A stretch of 64,000 nt of DNA from Microbacterium forte (GCF_031885415.1 NZ_CP116871.1:3100001-3164000), one strand, 5' to 3'; counted from the stretch's first letter, positions 43,275 through 52,201 are shown. Numbers and translations are program-made. The notes: a model not told the origin generated them from the letters alone.

Positions 43275-44083
43275 ACACTCGCGACTCGGCCGCCTCCACC
43301 GCGAGGGCCGCTCAGGACTCCACCGCCTTCCGCGTCCTCGCCCGCGTCGGGTACGTCGTGCTCGGCATCCTGCACATCCTCATCGGCGGGATCGCGATCT
43401 CGATCGCCACCGGCGGCGGCGGCGAGAACGCGGATCAGGGCGGTGCCCTGCAGCAGATCCAGGAGTCGCCTGCCGGCGTGTTCCTGCTCTGGCTGATCGT
43501 GCTCGGTCTGTTCGCACTGGCGATCTGGCAGATCGCCGAGGCCGTCATCGAGCGCGATCCCGATACGAAGAAGATGTGGGCGCACCGGGCGAAGTTCGTG
43601 GGCACAGCCGTCGCCTACCTGGCGATCGGCGCGACGGCTCTGATCTATGCGCTCGGCGGGCAGTCGCAGTCGTCCGAGTCTTCGCAGTCGTTCAGTGCGA
43701 GGCTGCTGGCGGCGCCGGCCGGTGTCGTGCTGCTCGTGCTGGTCGGGCTCGGGGTGGCAGCGGTCGGGATCGCCTTCATCGTGCGCGGCATCACCCGCGC
43801 GTTCATGGAGCATCTCTCCGTGCCGTCGGCGAAGGCCCGTTCGGGAATCACCGCGTTTGGAGTGGCCGGCTACGTCGCCAAGGGCATCGCGGTCGGCGTC
43901 GCCGGCGTGCTCTTCGTCATCGCGGCGCTCACCCACGACCCCGAGACCGCAGGCGGCCTGGACTCGGCGCTGCGTGCTCTGGCCGGGTTGCCCTTCGGCG
44001 CTGTGATCCTGTGGGTGGTCGGCGCAGGTCTCGCCCTCTACGGCCTGTTCTGCTTCGCCCGGGCGCGCTACGCCCGCATGTGA
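43271..44083 (+). CDS. DUF1206 membrane protein
   Basis: 270 residues with three repeats of a two-helix unit, each starting with a similar ARVGYVVLGILHILIG / AKFVGTAVAYLAIGA / FGVAGYVAKGIAVGV segment. This is the DUF1206 arrangement of six TM helices. The C-terminus is basic (FCFARARYARM). Function unknown; the operon partner PAP2 phosphatase suggests a role in the envelope. Confidence 0.88.
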   Translation: MNTRDSAASTARAAQDSTAFRVLARVGYVVLGILHILIGGIAISIATGGGGENADQGGALQQIQESPAGVFLLWLIVLGLFALAIWQIAEAVIERDPDTKKMWAHRAKFVGTAVAYLAIGATALIYALGGQSQSSESSQSFSARLLAAPAGVVLLVLVGLGVAAVGIAFIVRGITRAFMEHLSVPSAKARSGITAFGVAGYVAKGIAVGVAGVLFVIAALTHDPETAGGLDSALRALAGLPFGAVILWVVGAGLALYGLFCFARARYARM

Positions 44084-44175
44084 GCCGGGCCGATCCGGCT
44101 CCGGAGCGCCTATCGAACCGCGACGGGCGGCGCAACCCCGAACCACGGATTCGCGAGCTCGGCGAGGATGGAGCG

Positions 44176-44529
44176 ATGAAGATCGTCTCGTATGCAGGCC
44201 AGCAGCTGGTGACCACCGATGACGTGGCAGATTCCCTCGTGACCCTCGCCGCAGCAGTCGCGAAGGAGGGGGAAGCCGACGCGGTCGAGATCCCCATCCT
44301 CGTCGGCGGGCGCGAGGACTGCGCCGATCTCGTCATCGGCGTCGGCAACGACCTGCTGGTCGGACCGCACGAGTTCGACGACGACGAGCCGGACTTCACC
44401 GAGCACGCGGCGAGGCTGCAGGCGCACCGCCTCTATCCAGACTCCCCGGACGTCGATGACGACTCCGAGCCCGACTGGCACGTGGACGTGGATCTCGACC
44501 TCGACAACTCCAGCTCTCTCCCGCACTGA
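44176..44529 (+). CDS. Small acidic hypothetical protein, paralogue of 39941-40267
   Basis: 117 residues. The N-terminal ~45 residues align with the protein at 39941-40267 (strand, V/LTTDDVADSL helix, ADAVEIPI). The tail is strongly acidic (PDVDDDSEPD and DVDLDLDNSS), possibly flexible or cation-binding. No TM segment. It is followed by a hairpin terminator and a convergent alcohol dehydrogenase gene. Confidence 0.72.
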   Translation: MKIVSYAGQQLVTTDDVADSLVTLAAAVAKEGEADAVEIPILVGGREDCADLVIGVGNDLLVGPHEFDDDEPDFTEHAARLQAHRLYPDSPDVDDDSEPDWHVDVDLDLDNSSSLPH

Positions 44530-44548
44530 ACCCGACTGCTCCCGCGCC

Positions 44549-44579
44549 CGCGGGAGGACGCGGTGTGCGCCCTCCCGCG
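44549..44579. terminator. Hairpin between convergent genes
   Basis: CGCGGGAGG (44549-44557) pairs perfectly with CCTCCCGCG (44571-44579) around a 13-nt loop, between the stops of the convergent genes at 44529 and 44593. No U-tract, as is common in high-GC bacteria. It is probably bidirectional. Confidence 0.65.
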
Positions 44580-44592
44580 TCATCCATGAGGT

Positions 44593-45648
44593 TCAGTCAG
44601 TGGTGAGCAGCACCTTCGTGGCGCGACGCTCGTCCATCGCCTTGTATCCCTCGGCGGCCCGCTCGATCGGGAGCGTCAGGTCGAACACGATGCCCGGATC
44701 GATCTGATCGGTCATGATGAGGTCGATCAGCTCGGGGAGGAACCGGCGCACCGGTGCCGGTCCGCCCAGAAGGCTGACGGTCGAGAAGAAGAGGTCGAGT
44801 CCGTCGAGCTCGACGCCATGGCTCACGCCGACGTAGCCGACGTGTCCGCCCGGGCGTGTGGCGTGGATCGCCTGCATCATCGACTCCTGCGTGCCGACGG
44901 CTTCGATCGTCGAGTGCGCGCCGTACCCGCCGGTGAGCTCCTTGATCTTCGCGACGCCGTCGTCGCCGCGCTCCTCGACGATGTCGGTGGCCCCGAACTT
45001 CGTCGCGAGCGCCTGACGGTCGGCATGACGTGACATGGCGATGATGCGCTCGGCTCCGAGCTGCCTGGCGGCGAGGATGGCGAGCAGGCCGACGGCTCCG
45101 TCGCCGACCACCGCGACGGTCTTGCCTGGCCCCGCCTCGGCGGCGACAGCGGCGAACCAGCCAGTGCCCAGAACGTCGGATGCCGCCAGCAGGCTGCGGG
45201 TTTGCGCGGGTGTCGGGTCGCCCTCGACCACGACGAGGGTGCCGTCGGCGAGGGGGATGCGGGCGTAGTCGGACTGCGTGCCGACCCCGCCCATCATGAC
45301 CTGGTGGATGCAGCGCGACTGGAAGCCGGCCTGGCAGATCTCGCACGTGTTGTCCGAGGCGACGAACGACCCCACGACGAAGTCGCCGACCTTGATGTCG
45401 CGGACCTCGTCGCCGATCTCCTCGACCACGCCGATGTACTCGTGCCCCATCGGCGTGGGGTGATCCACCGGCTCGATGCCGCGGTAGGGCCAGAGGTCCG
45501 AGCCGCAGATGCAGGCAGCGGTGACGCGGATGACCGCATCCGTCGGCTCGACGACGGCGGCGCGGGGGATCTCCTCGACGCGGACGTCTCCGGGGGCGTG
45601 CATGACGACGGCGCGCATGGTGCGTGTGCTGACGGTGTCTGTGTTCAT
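44593..45648 (-). CDS. Zinc-dependent alcohol dehydrogenase family protein
   Basis: 351 residues, medium-chain dehydrogenase. Catalytic zinc ligands are in CICGSDLW and GHEYIGVVEE, with a structural CEICQAGFQSRC motif (three Cys, shortened form). The Rossmann loop reads VAVVGDGAVGLLAI. AAGGAG precedes ATG 45648. The gene follows an MFS transporter gene on the same strand by 11 nt and shares its promoter. The substrate, an alcohol or aldehyde, is unknown. Confidence 0.9.
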   Translation of the reverse strand: MNTDTVSTRTMRAVVMHAPGDVRVEEIPRAAVVEPTDAVIRVTAACICGSDLWPYRGIEPVDHPTPMGHEYIGVVEEIGDEVRDIKVGDFVVGSFVASDNTCEICQAGFQSRCIHQVMMGGVGTQSDYARIPLADGTLVVVEGDPTPAQTRSLLAASDVLGTGWFAAVAAEAGPGKTVAVVGDGAVGLLAILAARQLGAERIIAMSRHADRQALATKFGATDIVEERGDDGVAKIKELTGGYGAHSTIEAVGTQESMMQAIHATRPGGHVGYVGVSHGVELDGLDLFFSTVSLLGGPAPVRRFLPELIDLIMTDQIDPGIVFDLTLPIERAAEGYKAMDERRATKVLLTTD

Positions 45649-45659
45649 GATGTTCTCCT

Positions 45660-46904
45660 TCAGTGAGTGAGGGCGGTGGATGAGGTCGTGGGCGGGGAGT
45701 GTCGTGCCGCTCGCCCCTGTGCGGTGCCGATCAGCACCAGGGCGACGGCTGCGAGCGCGGTCGTGGTGACGGTGACCACGCCGAGCGGCAGGATGCTCAA
45801 GGCGCCGGCGACGCCGACGAGCGGGGCGGCGATGCCCCCGAAGCCGAACCGCACCATTCCGAGAAGCGACGAGGCGGTGCCGGCGATCTGCGGGTATCCG
45901 ATCAGAGCGAGGGTCGTGGCCGGGGGAGACGAGATGGAGACGCCCGCGGCGAGGGCGAACAGCGACGCGAGCACGACCCACAGCGGCATCGGCACGAGTC
46001 CGGCGGCGAGCAGGCCGATGGCGCCGGCGGTCGCGACCGCGACACCCGCGGCGAGCACCGCGTGCACGTGACCTCGTTCGGAGAAGCGGCCGGCCAGGTG
46101 ACCGAAGACCATGAATCCTGCCGAGTTCGCGCCGAACGCGAGGGCGTATCCGAGGGGCGACAGGCCGTAGATGTCCTGCAGCACGAACGTCGCGCCGGAC
46201 AGGTAGGCGAAGAGCGCGGCGTACATCAGCCCCTGGTTCAGGACGGCGCCGACGAAGACGCGGTCTCGGAGGAGCGTCCGATAGTCGCTCAGGGTGCGGG
46301 TCAGGCCGCCCGTCGTCCGTGCCTCGATCGGCAGCGTCTCCCTGAACCGTGCGAGCGCGGCGATCAGGATGGCGGTGCCGATGACCGCGAGGAAGACGAA
46401 GAGTCCCCGCCAGTCGATGATCGTGTTGAGGAGGCCCCCGAGCAGCGGGCCGACGACCGCCGCGAAGCCGCCGACGACGGTGAGCCGCGCGTAGAAGCGG
46501 ATCAGCTCTCGGCCGGAGAACACGTCACGGCCGGCCGACTGTGCGATCACGATGCCGACGCCGCCGGCGAGTCCTTGGACGAATCGTGCGGCGATCAGCA
46601 GCTCGACGGTCGGACTGATGGCGCACAGCGTCGACGTGACGATGTACGCCACGATGCCGATGAGCAGGATGCCGCGGCGTCCGTACCGATCCGACACCGG
46701 CCCGGCGATGAGCTGACCGGCCGCGAGACCGATGAGGCAGGCGGTCACGGTGAGCTGCGCGACGGATGTGGCGGCGTCCAGCTCCGCCGTGAGAGCCGGA
46801 AGGGCGGGCAGATAGAGGTCCATCGAGATCGGTCCGAACACGGTCAGCAGAAGCAGCAGGGCAGGAAGCACCCGGTCGGCGGAGGGGCGGGCTGCGGATG
46901 TCAT
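45660..46904 (-). CDS. MFS transporter, Bcr/CflA-like drug efflux (DHA1)
   Basis: 414 residues, 12 TM helices. SMDLYLPALPALTAELDA in TM1 and GPVSDRYGRRGILLIG after TM2 match Bcr/CflA-type drug:H+ antiporters. The ATG at 46904 is preferred over a GTG at 46913. Divergent from an XRE/MmyB regulator 102 nt away, it leads an operon with the alcohol dehydrogenase, suggesting export plus redox detoxification of one compound class. Confidence 0.88.
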   Translation of the reverse strand: MTSAARPSADRVLPALLLLLTVFGPISMDLYLPALPALTAELDAATSVAQLTVTACLIGLAAGQLIAGPVSDRYGRRGILLIGIVAYIVTSTLCAISPTVELLIAARFVQGLAGGVGIVIAQSAGRDVFSGRELIRFYARLTVVGGFAAVVGPLLGGLLNTIIDWRGLFVFLAVIGTAILIAALARFRETLPIEARTTGGLTRTLSDYRTLLRDRVFVGAVLNQGLMYAALFAYLSGATFVLQDIYGLSPLGYALAFGANSAGFMVFGHLAGRFSERGHVHAVLAAGVAVATAGAIGLLAAGLVPMPLWVVLASLFALAAGVSISSPPATTLALIGYPQIAGTASSLLGMVRFGFGGIAAPLVGVAGALSILPLGVVTVTTTALAAVALVLIGTAQGRAARHSPPTTSSTALTH

Positions 46905-46935
46905 GCCGTCCACTCTGCGCCTGTCGGGTGCTCTG

Positions 46936-46946
46936 AGGGAGTCCCT
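46936..46946. promoter_or_regulatory. Palindrome in divergent promoter region
   Basis: AGGGA-G-TCCCT is an 11-bp palindrome midway between the MFS gene and the XRE/MmyB regulator. A related TCCCT half-site follows at the GCCTCCCTGC stretch near 46970. It is a plausible operator for the regulator at 47007-47897. Short GC-rich palindromes occur by chance, so confidence is limited. Confidence 0.35.
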
Positions 46947-47006
46947 GTCGAGGGGTGTACTGCGAGAGCCTCCCTGCGGAGCGCGGTCGGGGGTAGCGTC
47001 CTGAGC

Positions 47007-47897
47007 ATGGACAACAGATCCGAGGTCCGCGAGTTCCTGATGACCCGCCGCGCCCGTGTCGCGCCCGAGTCGGTCGGCATCCCGGCCGGCGGGAACCGAC
47101 GTGTCGCCGGCCTGCGGCGCAGTGAGGCCGCAGCGCTCGCCGGAGTCAGCGTCGAGTACTACGCGAAGCTCGAGCGCGGCGCGATCGCCGGCGCCTCCGC
47201 CGCGGTGCTCGACGCGCTCGCGTCAGCCCTCCAGCTGGACGACGCCGAGCGCGCGCATCTGCTCGACCTCGCCCGCGCGGCCGACGGCATCCCGTCGAGC
47301 GGTCGCTCGCGTCGCCGGTCGGCGAAGCCCGGGGTTGCACGACCCAGCCTGCAGTGGGCGCTGTCGTCGATCACCGACGCGATCGCGTTCGTCCGGGACC
47401 CCCGCCAGAACCTGGTCGCCACGAACGATCTCGCCCGCGCGTTCTACTCGCCGGTGATCGGCGACGGCGGGCGGACGCCCAATCTCGCTCGCTTCCAGTT
47501 CCTCGACCCGGCGGCGCGCGACTTCTATCCGGATTGGGATCTCTTCGCTGAGATGTGCGTCGCGATCATGCGCGCCGAGGCGGGGCGCGATCCACACGAC
47601 AAGGGGCTGCAGGATCTCGTCGGCGAGCTGTCGACCCGCAGCGAGACGTTCCGGCGACTGTGGGCCGCCCACGATGTGCGCATCCACGGCGCCGGCACGA
47701 AGCGGTTCCGGCATCCGCTCGTGGGCGAGCTGACATTGGCGTACGAAGAGCTCGCGATCACCGCCGAACCCGGCAACGTGCTGCTGGTCTACACGGCTGA
47801 ACCGGGCTCGCCATCCGCTGAGCGCCTCGGTCTGCTCGCCTCGTGGTCGATGAAGCAGCGCAGCGCCGAGCCCGCGAACGACACGAGCCGAGGCTGA
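47007..47897 (+). CDS. XRE-family regulator with MmyB-like ligand domain
   Basis: 296 residues. An N-terminal XRE helix-turn-helix (GLRRSEAAALAGVSVEYYAKLERG) is joined to an MmyB-like domain (FVRDPRQNLVATNDLARAFY, and C-terminal FRHPLVGELTLAYEELAI). MmyB regulators are common actinobacterial repressors that bind fatty-acid-like ligands and control adjacent redox genes. TAGCGT at 46994-46999 is placed 7 nt before the ATG (leaderless pattern). It probably controls the divergent MFS/alcohol dehydrogenase operon. Confidence 0.9.
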   Translation: MDNRSEVREFLMTRRARVAPESVGIPAGGNRRVAGLRRSEAAALAGVSVEYYAKLERGAIAGASAAVLDALASALQLDDAERAHLLDLARAADGIPSSGRSRRRSAKPGVARPSLQWALSSITDAIAFVRDPRQNLVATNDLARAFYSPVIGDGGRTPNLARFQFLDPAARDFYPDWDLFAEMCVAIMRAEAGRDPHDKGLQDLVGELSTRSETFRRLWAAHDVRIHGAGTKRFRHPLVGELTLAYEELAITAEPGNVLLVYTAEPGSPSAERLGLLASWSMKQRSAEPANDTSRG

Positions 47898-47935
47898 CGC
47901 TCCGCCCCACTCAGAGATGGTTGCTCCCGGTCTAC

Positions 47936-47953
47936 AGTTGCACTTTCGCAACC
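47936..47953. promoter_or_regulatory. Upstream operator copy, GTTG-N8-CAAC
   Basis: AGTTGCACTTTCGCAACC contains the inverted repeat GTTG-N8-CAAC, extended by a C/G pair inside. It overlaps the putative -35 of the DHA2 transporter promoter. Together with the copy at 47965-47982, 29 nt downstream, it looks like a MarR-type tandem operator. Confidence 0.6.
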
Positions 47954-47964
47954 AATAGGCGTAT

Positions 47965-47982
47965 AGTTGACTCTTATCAACT
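47965..47982. promoter_or_regulatory. Downstream operator copy overlapping -10 (TATAGT)
   Basis: AGTTGACTCTTATCAACT is a perfect 6-bp inverted repeat (AGTTGA / TCAACT) with a 6-nt centre and the same GTTG-N8-CAAC form. It overlaps the TATAGT -10 (47962-47967). The MarR regulator at 49725-50180, downstream of the pump, is the likely ligand-controlled repressor of this site. Confidence 0.65.
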
Positions 47983-48004
47983 TTCCACACAGGAGCTCTC
48001 CACT

Positions 48005-49723
48005 GTGACCAACATCACTCCCACCTCTTCAGCCGAGGCGACGCGTTCGCCTCGCGAGGTCTTCACCGCGATCTCCGGCCTCGTCGTCGGAATGTTCGTC
48101 GCCGTGCTCTCGGGCACCGTGGTGTCGACCTCGATGCCCGTCATCATCGCCGACCTCGGCGGCACCCAGTCGCAGTACACCTGGGTCATCACGGCCAGCC
48201 TGCTGGCGACCGCCGTCTCGACGCCCATCTGGGGCAAGCTCGCCGACCTCGTCGATCGCAAGATCCTCGTGCAGCTGTCTCTCATCATCTTCACCGTCGG
48301 CACCGTGATCGCCGGCTTCTCGACTGACACGAACATGCTCATCGCCGTGCGCGTGATCCAGGGCATCGGCGTGGGTGGTCTGATGTCGCTCGTGATGATC
48401 GCGGTCGCCCTCATCATCTCGCCGCGCGAGCGTGGCAAGTACATGGGCGTGGTCGGCGGCATCATGGCGCTCGGCACCATCGGCGGCCCGCTGCTCGGCG
48501 GACTCCTCACCGACGTGTGGGGCTGGCGCTCCAACTTCTTCGTCGGCGTTCCCTTCGCGATCCTCGCCCTCGTGCTGCTGCAGTTCACGCTGCACCTGCC
48601 CAAGCCGCAGCGTGACCGCAAGGTCTCGATCGACTACTTCGGCATCGTCCTCCTCGCCGTCGGCGTCTCGACCCTGCTCATCTGGGTCTCGATGGGCGGC
48701 AGCGAGTTCGATTGGGACTCGTCGACCAGCATCACGCTCGCCGTCATCGCCGCCGTCGCGATCGCCGGCTTCATCACCGTCGAGTTCTTCGTCAAGGAAC
48801 CGATCGTGCCGATGTCGCTGTTCCGCAACCGCACCTTCACGCTGTCAGTCATCGCCTCCATCGCCATCGGCGTCTCGATGTTCGCGACCTCGGTGTTCCT
48901 CGCCCAGTACTTCCAGCTCGCGCGCGGCGCCACACCGACCGAGTCGGGCCTCATGACGATCCCGATGATCATCGGCCAGATGGGTGCGTCGATCATCATC
49001 GGCCAGCTCGTCAGCCGGTTCGGCAAGTGGAAGGGCTGGATGCTCACGGGCTCCATCCTCACCACGGTCGGCGTCAGCCTGATGTCGACGTTGCGCTACG
49101 ACACCCCGTTCCCGCTGGTCGCCGTCTACATGTTCGTGCTCGGCGCGGGCCTCGGCATGGTCATGCAGAACCTCACCCTCATCGTGCAGAACGACACGGC
49201 TCCGCAGCAGCTGGGCGCCGCCTCGTCGAACGTCAACTTCTTCCGCACGATCGCCGGCACCATCGGCGTGACGGTCATGGGCGCGACCCTCTCGACGAGT
49301 GTCGCGAACTACATCACCGATGCGCTCGACGGCTTCACGCCGACGACGCCGGAAGAGGTCGACGCCCTGAAGCACCTCGCTTCGGGTGACGTGCCGAAGG
49401 TCACGCAGCTGCCTGACACGATCCGCACGATCGTCGAGGGAGCCTACGGCCACGGCATCGCCGACGCGTTCATCATCGCCATCCCGCTGGCGCTGATCGC
49501 CATCATCGCGATCGCGTTCATCAAGAACAAGCCGCTCTCGACGAAGAACGCCGCCGAGCAGCTGCGCGAGCAGGCCGAGGAATCGGTTCTCGAGGTCTCG
49601 GAGGCAGAGGTCGGCGCCACGATGTCGACCGGGACGATCCGACTCTCGGGCGTCGACTCCGCCTCACCGACCACCGGCTCTGTGACGGTGCTCGAACGAG
49701 ACGACCAGGAGCCGAGGCGCTGA
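48005..49723 (+). CDS. MFS multidrug efflux transporter, DHA2 (EmrB/QacA) family
   Basis: 572 residues with 14 TM helices. GTVVSTSMPVIIADLGG in TM1, WVITASLLATAVSTPIWGKL, and the motif RVIQGIGVGGLMSLVMI (motif C region) mark the DHA2 drug:H+ antiporters. A soluble C-terminal tail of ~60 residues (AAEQLREQAEESVLEVSEAE) may form a coiled coil. The start is GTG 48005, with AGGAG 9 nt upstream. It is followed after one base by a MarR gene and led by two operator-like repeats. Confidence 0.92.
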   Translation: MTNITPTSSAEATRSPREVFTAISGLVVGMFVAVLSGTVVSTSMPVIIADLGGTQSQYTWVITASLLATAVSTPIWGKLADLVDRKILVQLSLIIFTVGTVIAGFSTDTNMLIAVRVIQGIGVGGLMSLVMIAVALIISPRERGKYMGVVGGIMALGTIGGPLLGGLLTDVWGWRSNFFVGVPFAILALVLLQFTLHLPKPQRDRKVSIDYFGIVLLAVGVSTLLIWVSMGGSEFDWDSSTSITLAVIAAVAIAGFITVEFFVKEPIVPMSLFRNRTFTLSVIASIAIGVSMFATSVFLAQYFQLARGATPTESGLMTIPMIIGQMGASIIIGQLVSRFGKWKGWMLTGSILTTVGVSLMSTLRYDTPFPLVAVYMFVLGAGLGMVMQNLTLIVQNDTAPQQLGAASSNVNFFRTIAGTIGVTVMGATLSTSVANYITDALDGFTPTTPEEVDALKHLASGDVPKVTQLPDTIRTIVEGAYGHGIADAFIIAIPLALIAIIAIAFIKNKPLSTKNAAEQLREQAEESVLEVSEAEVGATMSTGTIRLSGVDSASPTTGSVTVLERDDQEPRR

Positions 49724-49724
49724 C

Positions 49725-50180
49725 ATGGCCACCCCCGTGGCGGTCGAGCCCGCCGACGTCGACACCGCGCTCGGCGACCTGCAGACGCATCTGAACCTGA
49801 TCTTCGCGAGGACCAGGACGCTCTGGAAGGAGTCGGCTGCGCGCATCGACCCCGAGCTGCAGGTGGGCGGCTACAAGCTGCTGACCTTCATCGAACGGGC
49901 CGAATCGGCGAATGCGCACGAGCTGGCCGAGCGCTTCGAGATGGACAAGTCGGTCATCAGCCGCCAGGTGCGCATGCTCGAGGAGCTGGGGCTGATCGAG
50001 TCCCGGCCGGACGAGCGGGACGGCCGGCTGCGGGTTCTGACGCCGACACCGGCCGCCTGCACCGTGCTCGCAGAACTGCGCAGAGATCACGCGTCGCGTC
50101 TGCGGACGATCGTGGCCGAGCTCACGCAGGACGAGATCCAGGCAGCGTCCAAGGTCTTCCGTCTGCTTGCCGAGGTCTGA
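49725..50180 (+). CDS. MarR-family transcriptional regulator
   Basis: 151 residues. The winged HTH (NAHELAERFEMDKSVISRQVRMLEELGLIESRPDERDGR, in parts) with the wing DERDGR is typical of MarR. The gene starts directly behind the DHA2 pump stop, so it is cotranscribed and most likely represses the pump operon through the repeats at 47936-47982. A paralogue lies at 50255-50773 beyond a terminator. The ligand is unknown. Confidence 0.92.
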   Translation: MATPVAVEPADVDTALGDLQTHLNLIFARTRTLWKESAARIDPELQVGGYKLLTFIERAESANAHELAERFEMDKSVISRQVRMLEELGLIESRPDERDGRLRVLTPTPAACTVLAELRRDHASRLRTIVAELTQDEIQAASKVFRLLAEV

Positions 50181-50203
50181 CCGCCCCGAGCATCCACCTC
50201 GAT

Positions 50204-50238
50204 CGAAGCCCCGCCGTCTCTGAGACGGCGGGGCTTCG
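50204..50238 (+). terminator. Strong hairpin terminator
   Basis: CGAAGCCCCGCCGTC (50204-50218) pairs perfectly with the reverse complement ending at 50238, giving at least a 15-bp stem with a 5-nt loop (17 bp if the loop is squeezed to one base). It lies 23 nt behind the MarR stop and separates the efflux operon from the second MarR gene. Confidence 0.85.
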
Positions 50239-50254
50239 CCGTAAGCTGGCGACC

Positions 50255-50773
50255 ATGAGTGCCTCGCCCGACGAACCCGCCCGAGAGGGCGCGCCCGCCG
50301 CAGACTCCGCAGGTGCCGAGCCCCTCGATCCGGCCGCCCTCGATCCGGCCGAGCTCGACCAGGCGATCTCGAGGGTCGAGCACGAGCTGGGAAGGCTGTT
50401 CGCCCGCATCCGGGTGAGCTGGCGCGAAGCGGCGCAGACCGTGCACCCCGACCTGCAGCCCCTCGGATATCAGGTGCTGACCTCGATCGCGACCGGCAAG
50501 GCGACCTCGGCCGGGGCGATCATCGAGCGTCTGCAGACCGACAAGTCGGCCGTCAGCCGTCACGTGCGGCAGCTCGAGCAGCTCGGGCTGGTCGAGAGCG
50601 TCCCCGATCCCGACGATCGCCGGGCGCGGGTGCTCGTCGCGACCGAGCTGGCGCAGGAGCGGGTCGCTCTGGCCCGCTCGCGCTACGAGGAGCGCCTCGG
50701 CGAGCGGCTGCGCCGCTGGTCGGCCGAAGACCTCGATCACTTCGCGGAGCTGCTCGCCGCGTTCGGCGACTGA
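50255..50773 (+). CDS. MarR-family transcriptional regulator (paralogue)
   Basis: 172 residues. The domain HPDLQPLGYQVLTSIATGKATSAGAIIERL followed by DKSAVSRHVRQLEQLGLVES (read in parts) closely parallels the regulator at 49725-50180, indicating tandem duplication. The N-terminus has ~30 extra Ala/Pro/Glu residues. TAAGCT (50242-50247) is placed 7 nt before the ATG, so it has its own leaderless promoter. No obvious target; it may act on the same or the following genes. Confidence 0.9.
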   Translation: MSASPDEPAREGAPAADSAGAEPLDPAALDPAELDQAISRVEHELGRLFARIRVSWREAAQTVHPDLQPLGYQVLTSIATGKATSAGAIIERLQTDKSAVSRHVRQLEQLGLVESVPDPDDRRARVLVATELAQERVALARSRYEERLGERLRRWSAEDLDHFAELLAAFGD

Positions 50774-50866
50774 CCGAGGTCGGCGGCGTTCTCGTCGCGC
50801 AAGGGCTGGACTCGGCGACGAGCCAGGACGAGACTGATCCCACGGTTACAGGAATGAGGAACAGTC

Positions 50867-51442
50867 ATGGCGTACAGGGTCGGATACTTCGTCGGAAGCC
50901 TCTCGTCCACCTCGATCAACCGCATCCTCGCGACGGCGCTGATCAGGCTCGCTCCATCCGATCTCGAGTTCTTCGAGATCCCGATTAGAGACCTCCCTCT
51001 CTACAGTCAGGACTACGACGCCGACTACCCCGCTGTGGCGGTGGATCTCAAGGAGTCGATCGCTTCGGCGGATGCCGTGCTCTTCGTCACGCCCGAGTAC
51101 AACCGTTCGATCCCCGGGGGACTCAAGAACGCGATCGACTGGGCCTCGCGACCGTGGGGCCAGAACTCGTTCGATCACATCCCGGCCGCCGTCATCGGAG
51201 CATCGGTCGGTGCGATCGGCACGGCCGTCGCCCAGCAGAGCCTGCGCGGCGTGCTCAGCTTCTGCAACGCCCGCCAGATGACCGCCCCCGAGGCCTACAT
51301 CCAGTTCTCGCCCGACACCTTCTCGGATGACGGCACGGTCACGAACGAGGGCACGGCGAAGTTCCTCCGCGACTACCTGGTCGAGTTCCGCGACCACATC
51401 GAGCGCGTACTCACCGTGCTGCCGCGCGACACGGATTCGTGA
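50867..51442 (+). CDS. NADPH-dependent FMN reductase family protein
   Basis: 191 residues, flavodoxin-like. FVGSLSSTSINRIL forms the FMN phosphate loop and VTPEYNRSIPGGLKNAIDW is the diagnostic flavin-reductase/azoreductase segment. Known relatives reduce quinones, chromate or azo dyes. GAGGAAC precedes the ATG. The next genes include an OYE-type reductase, consistent with a small redox group. Confidence 0.9.
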   Translation: MAYRVGYFVGSLSSTSINRILATALIRLAPSDLEFFEIPIRDLPLYSQDYDADYPAVAVDLKESIASADAVLFVTPEYNRSIPGGLKNAIDWASRPWGQNSFDHIPAAVIGASVGAIGTAVAQQSLRGVLSFCNARQMTAPEAYIQFSPDTFSDDGTVTNEGTAKFLRDYLVEFRDHIERVLTVLPRDTDS

Positions 51443-51503
51443 ATCGGCCGCCTCGCAGGTCATCGCGGCCGCTGCGCCACCGCATCCGCGTAGCCTGGAG
51501 GAC

Positions 51504-52139
51504 ATGACGCTCACGAAAGCCCGCACCGCCGCCGAGGTCGTCGACTGGAGGCGTCGGGTCTTCGCCCTCTACGACGCGGTGCGCCGCGCGGACTCCGCCG
51601 AAGAGGCGCACGAGCTGTGGCGCATCGAGCGCGACGACCTGATGCTGCATCACGCGGCGACCCCGCTGCTGGCTGACGACCGCCCGCTCTTCGAGGGGCT
51701 GCCGATCGCCTCCTACGACCCGCAGTGGCGCTTCGAGCTGCCCATCCTGCCCGCGGAGCCCGGCGGCTTCGACTTCGCGACCGGCACCGACGGCGTGGTG
51801 CCGTTCGAGCGCATCGGCAGGGTGGAGATCCCCGACACCGGATCGCTCGACGTCTGGCGGCTGACGACCTACGGCGGTGGGATCTTCGTCCCGGTGCGCG
51901 ACGCGCTCGCCGGTCGTCCGGGCGGCACGTACGGGGGAGGCCGCTACCTGATCGACACGATCAAGGGTGCGGACCTCGGATCGGATGCCGAGCGCGGCAC
52001 CATCGTGCTCGACTTCAACTTCGCCTACAACCCGTCCTGCGCGTACGACCCCGCCTGGGCGTGCCCGCTCGCGCAGCCGGGCAATGTGCTGCCGGTGGCG
52101 GTGCCCGTGGGCGAGATGTACGGCGGCGCAGCAGGCTGA
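51504..52139 (+). CDS. DUF1684 family protein
   Basis: 211 residues. DWRRRVFALYDAVRRA, HAATPLLADDRPLFEGLPIASYDPQWRFEL and the C-terminal FNFAYNPSCAYDPAWACPLAQPGNVLPVAV (in parts) are the conserved segments of DUF1684. The NPSCAYDP...CP part contains Cys residues of unknown use. TAGCCT lies 7 nt before the ATG, with GGAG between. No enzymatic activity is established. Confidence 0.88.
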   Translation: MTLTKARTAAEVVDWRRRVFALYDAVRRADSAEEAHELWRIERDDLMLHHAATPLLADDRPLFEGLPIASYDPQWRFELPILPAEPGGFDFATGTDGVVPFERIGRVEIPDTGSLDVWRLTTYGGGIFVPVRDALAGRPGGTYGGGRYLIDTIKGADLGSDAERGTIVLDFNFAYNPSCAYDPAWACPLAQPGNVLPVAVPVGEMYGGAAG

Positions 52140-52201
52140 GCATCCGGCCTGCATATCGCGGCGGGGGAATACCGCACCCCTCGCGCGCCTTACCCCTGAG
52201 C

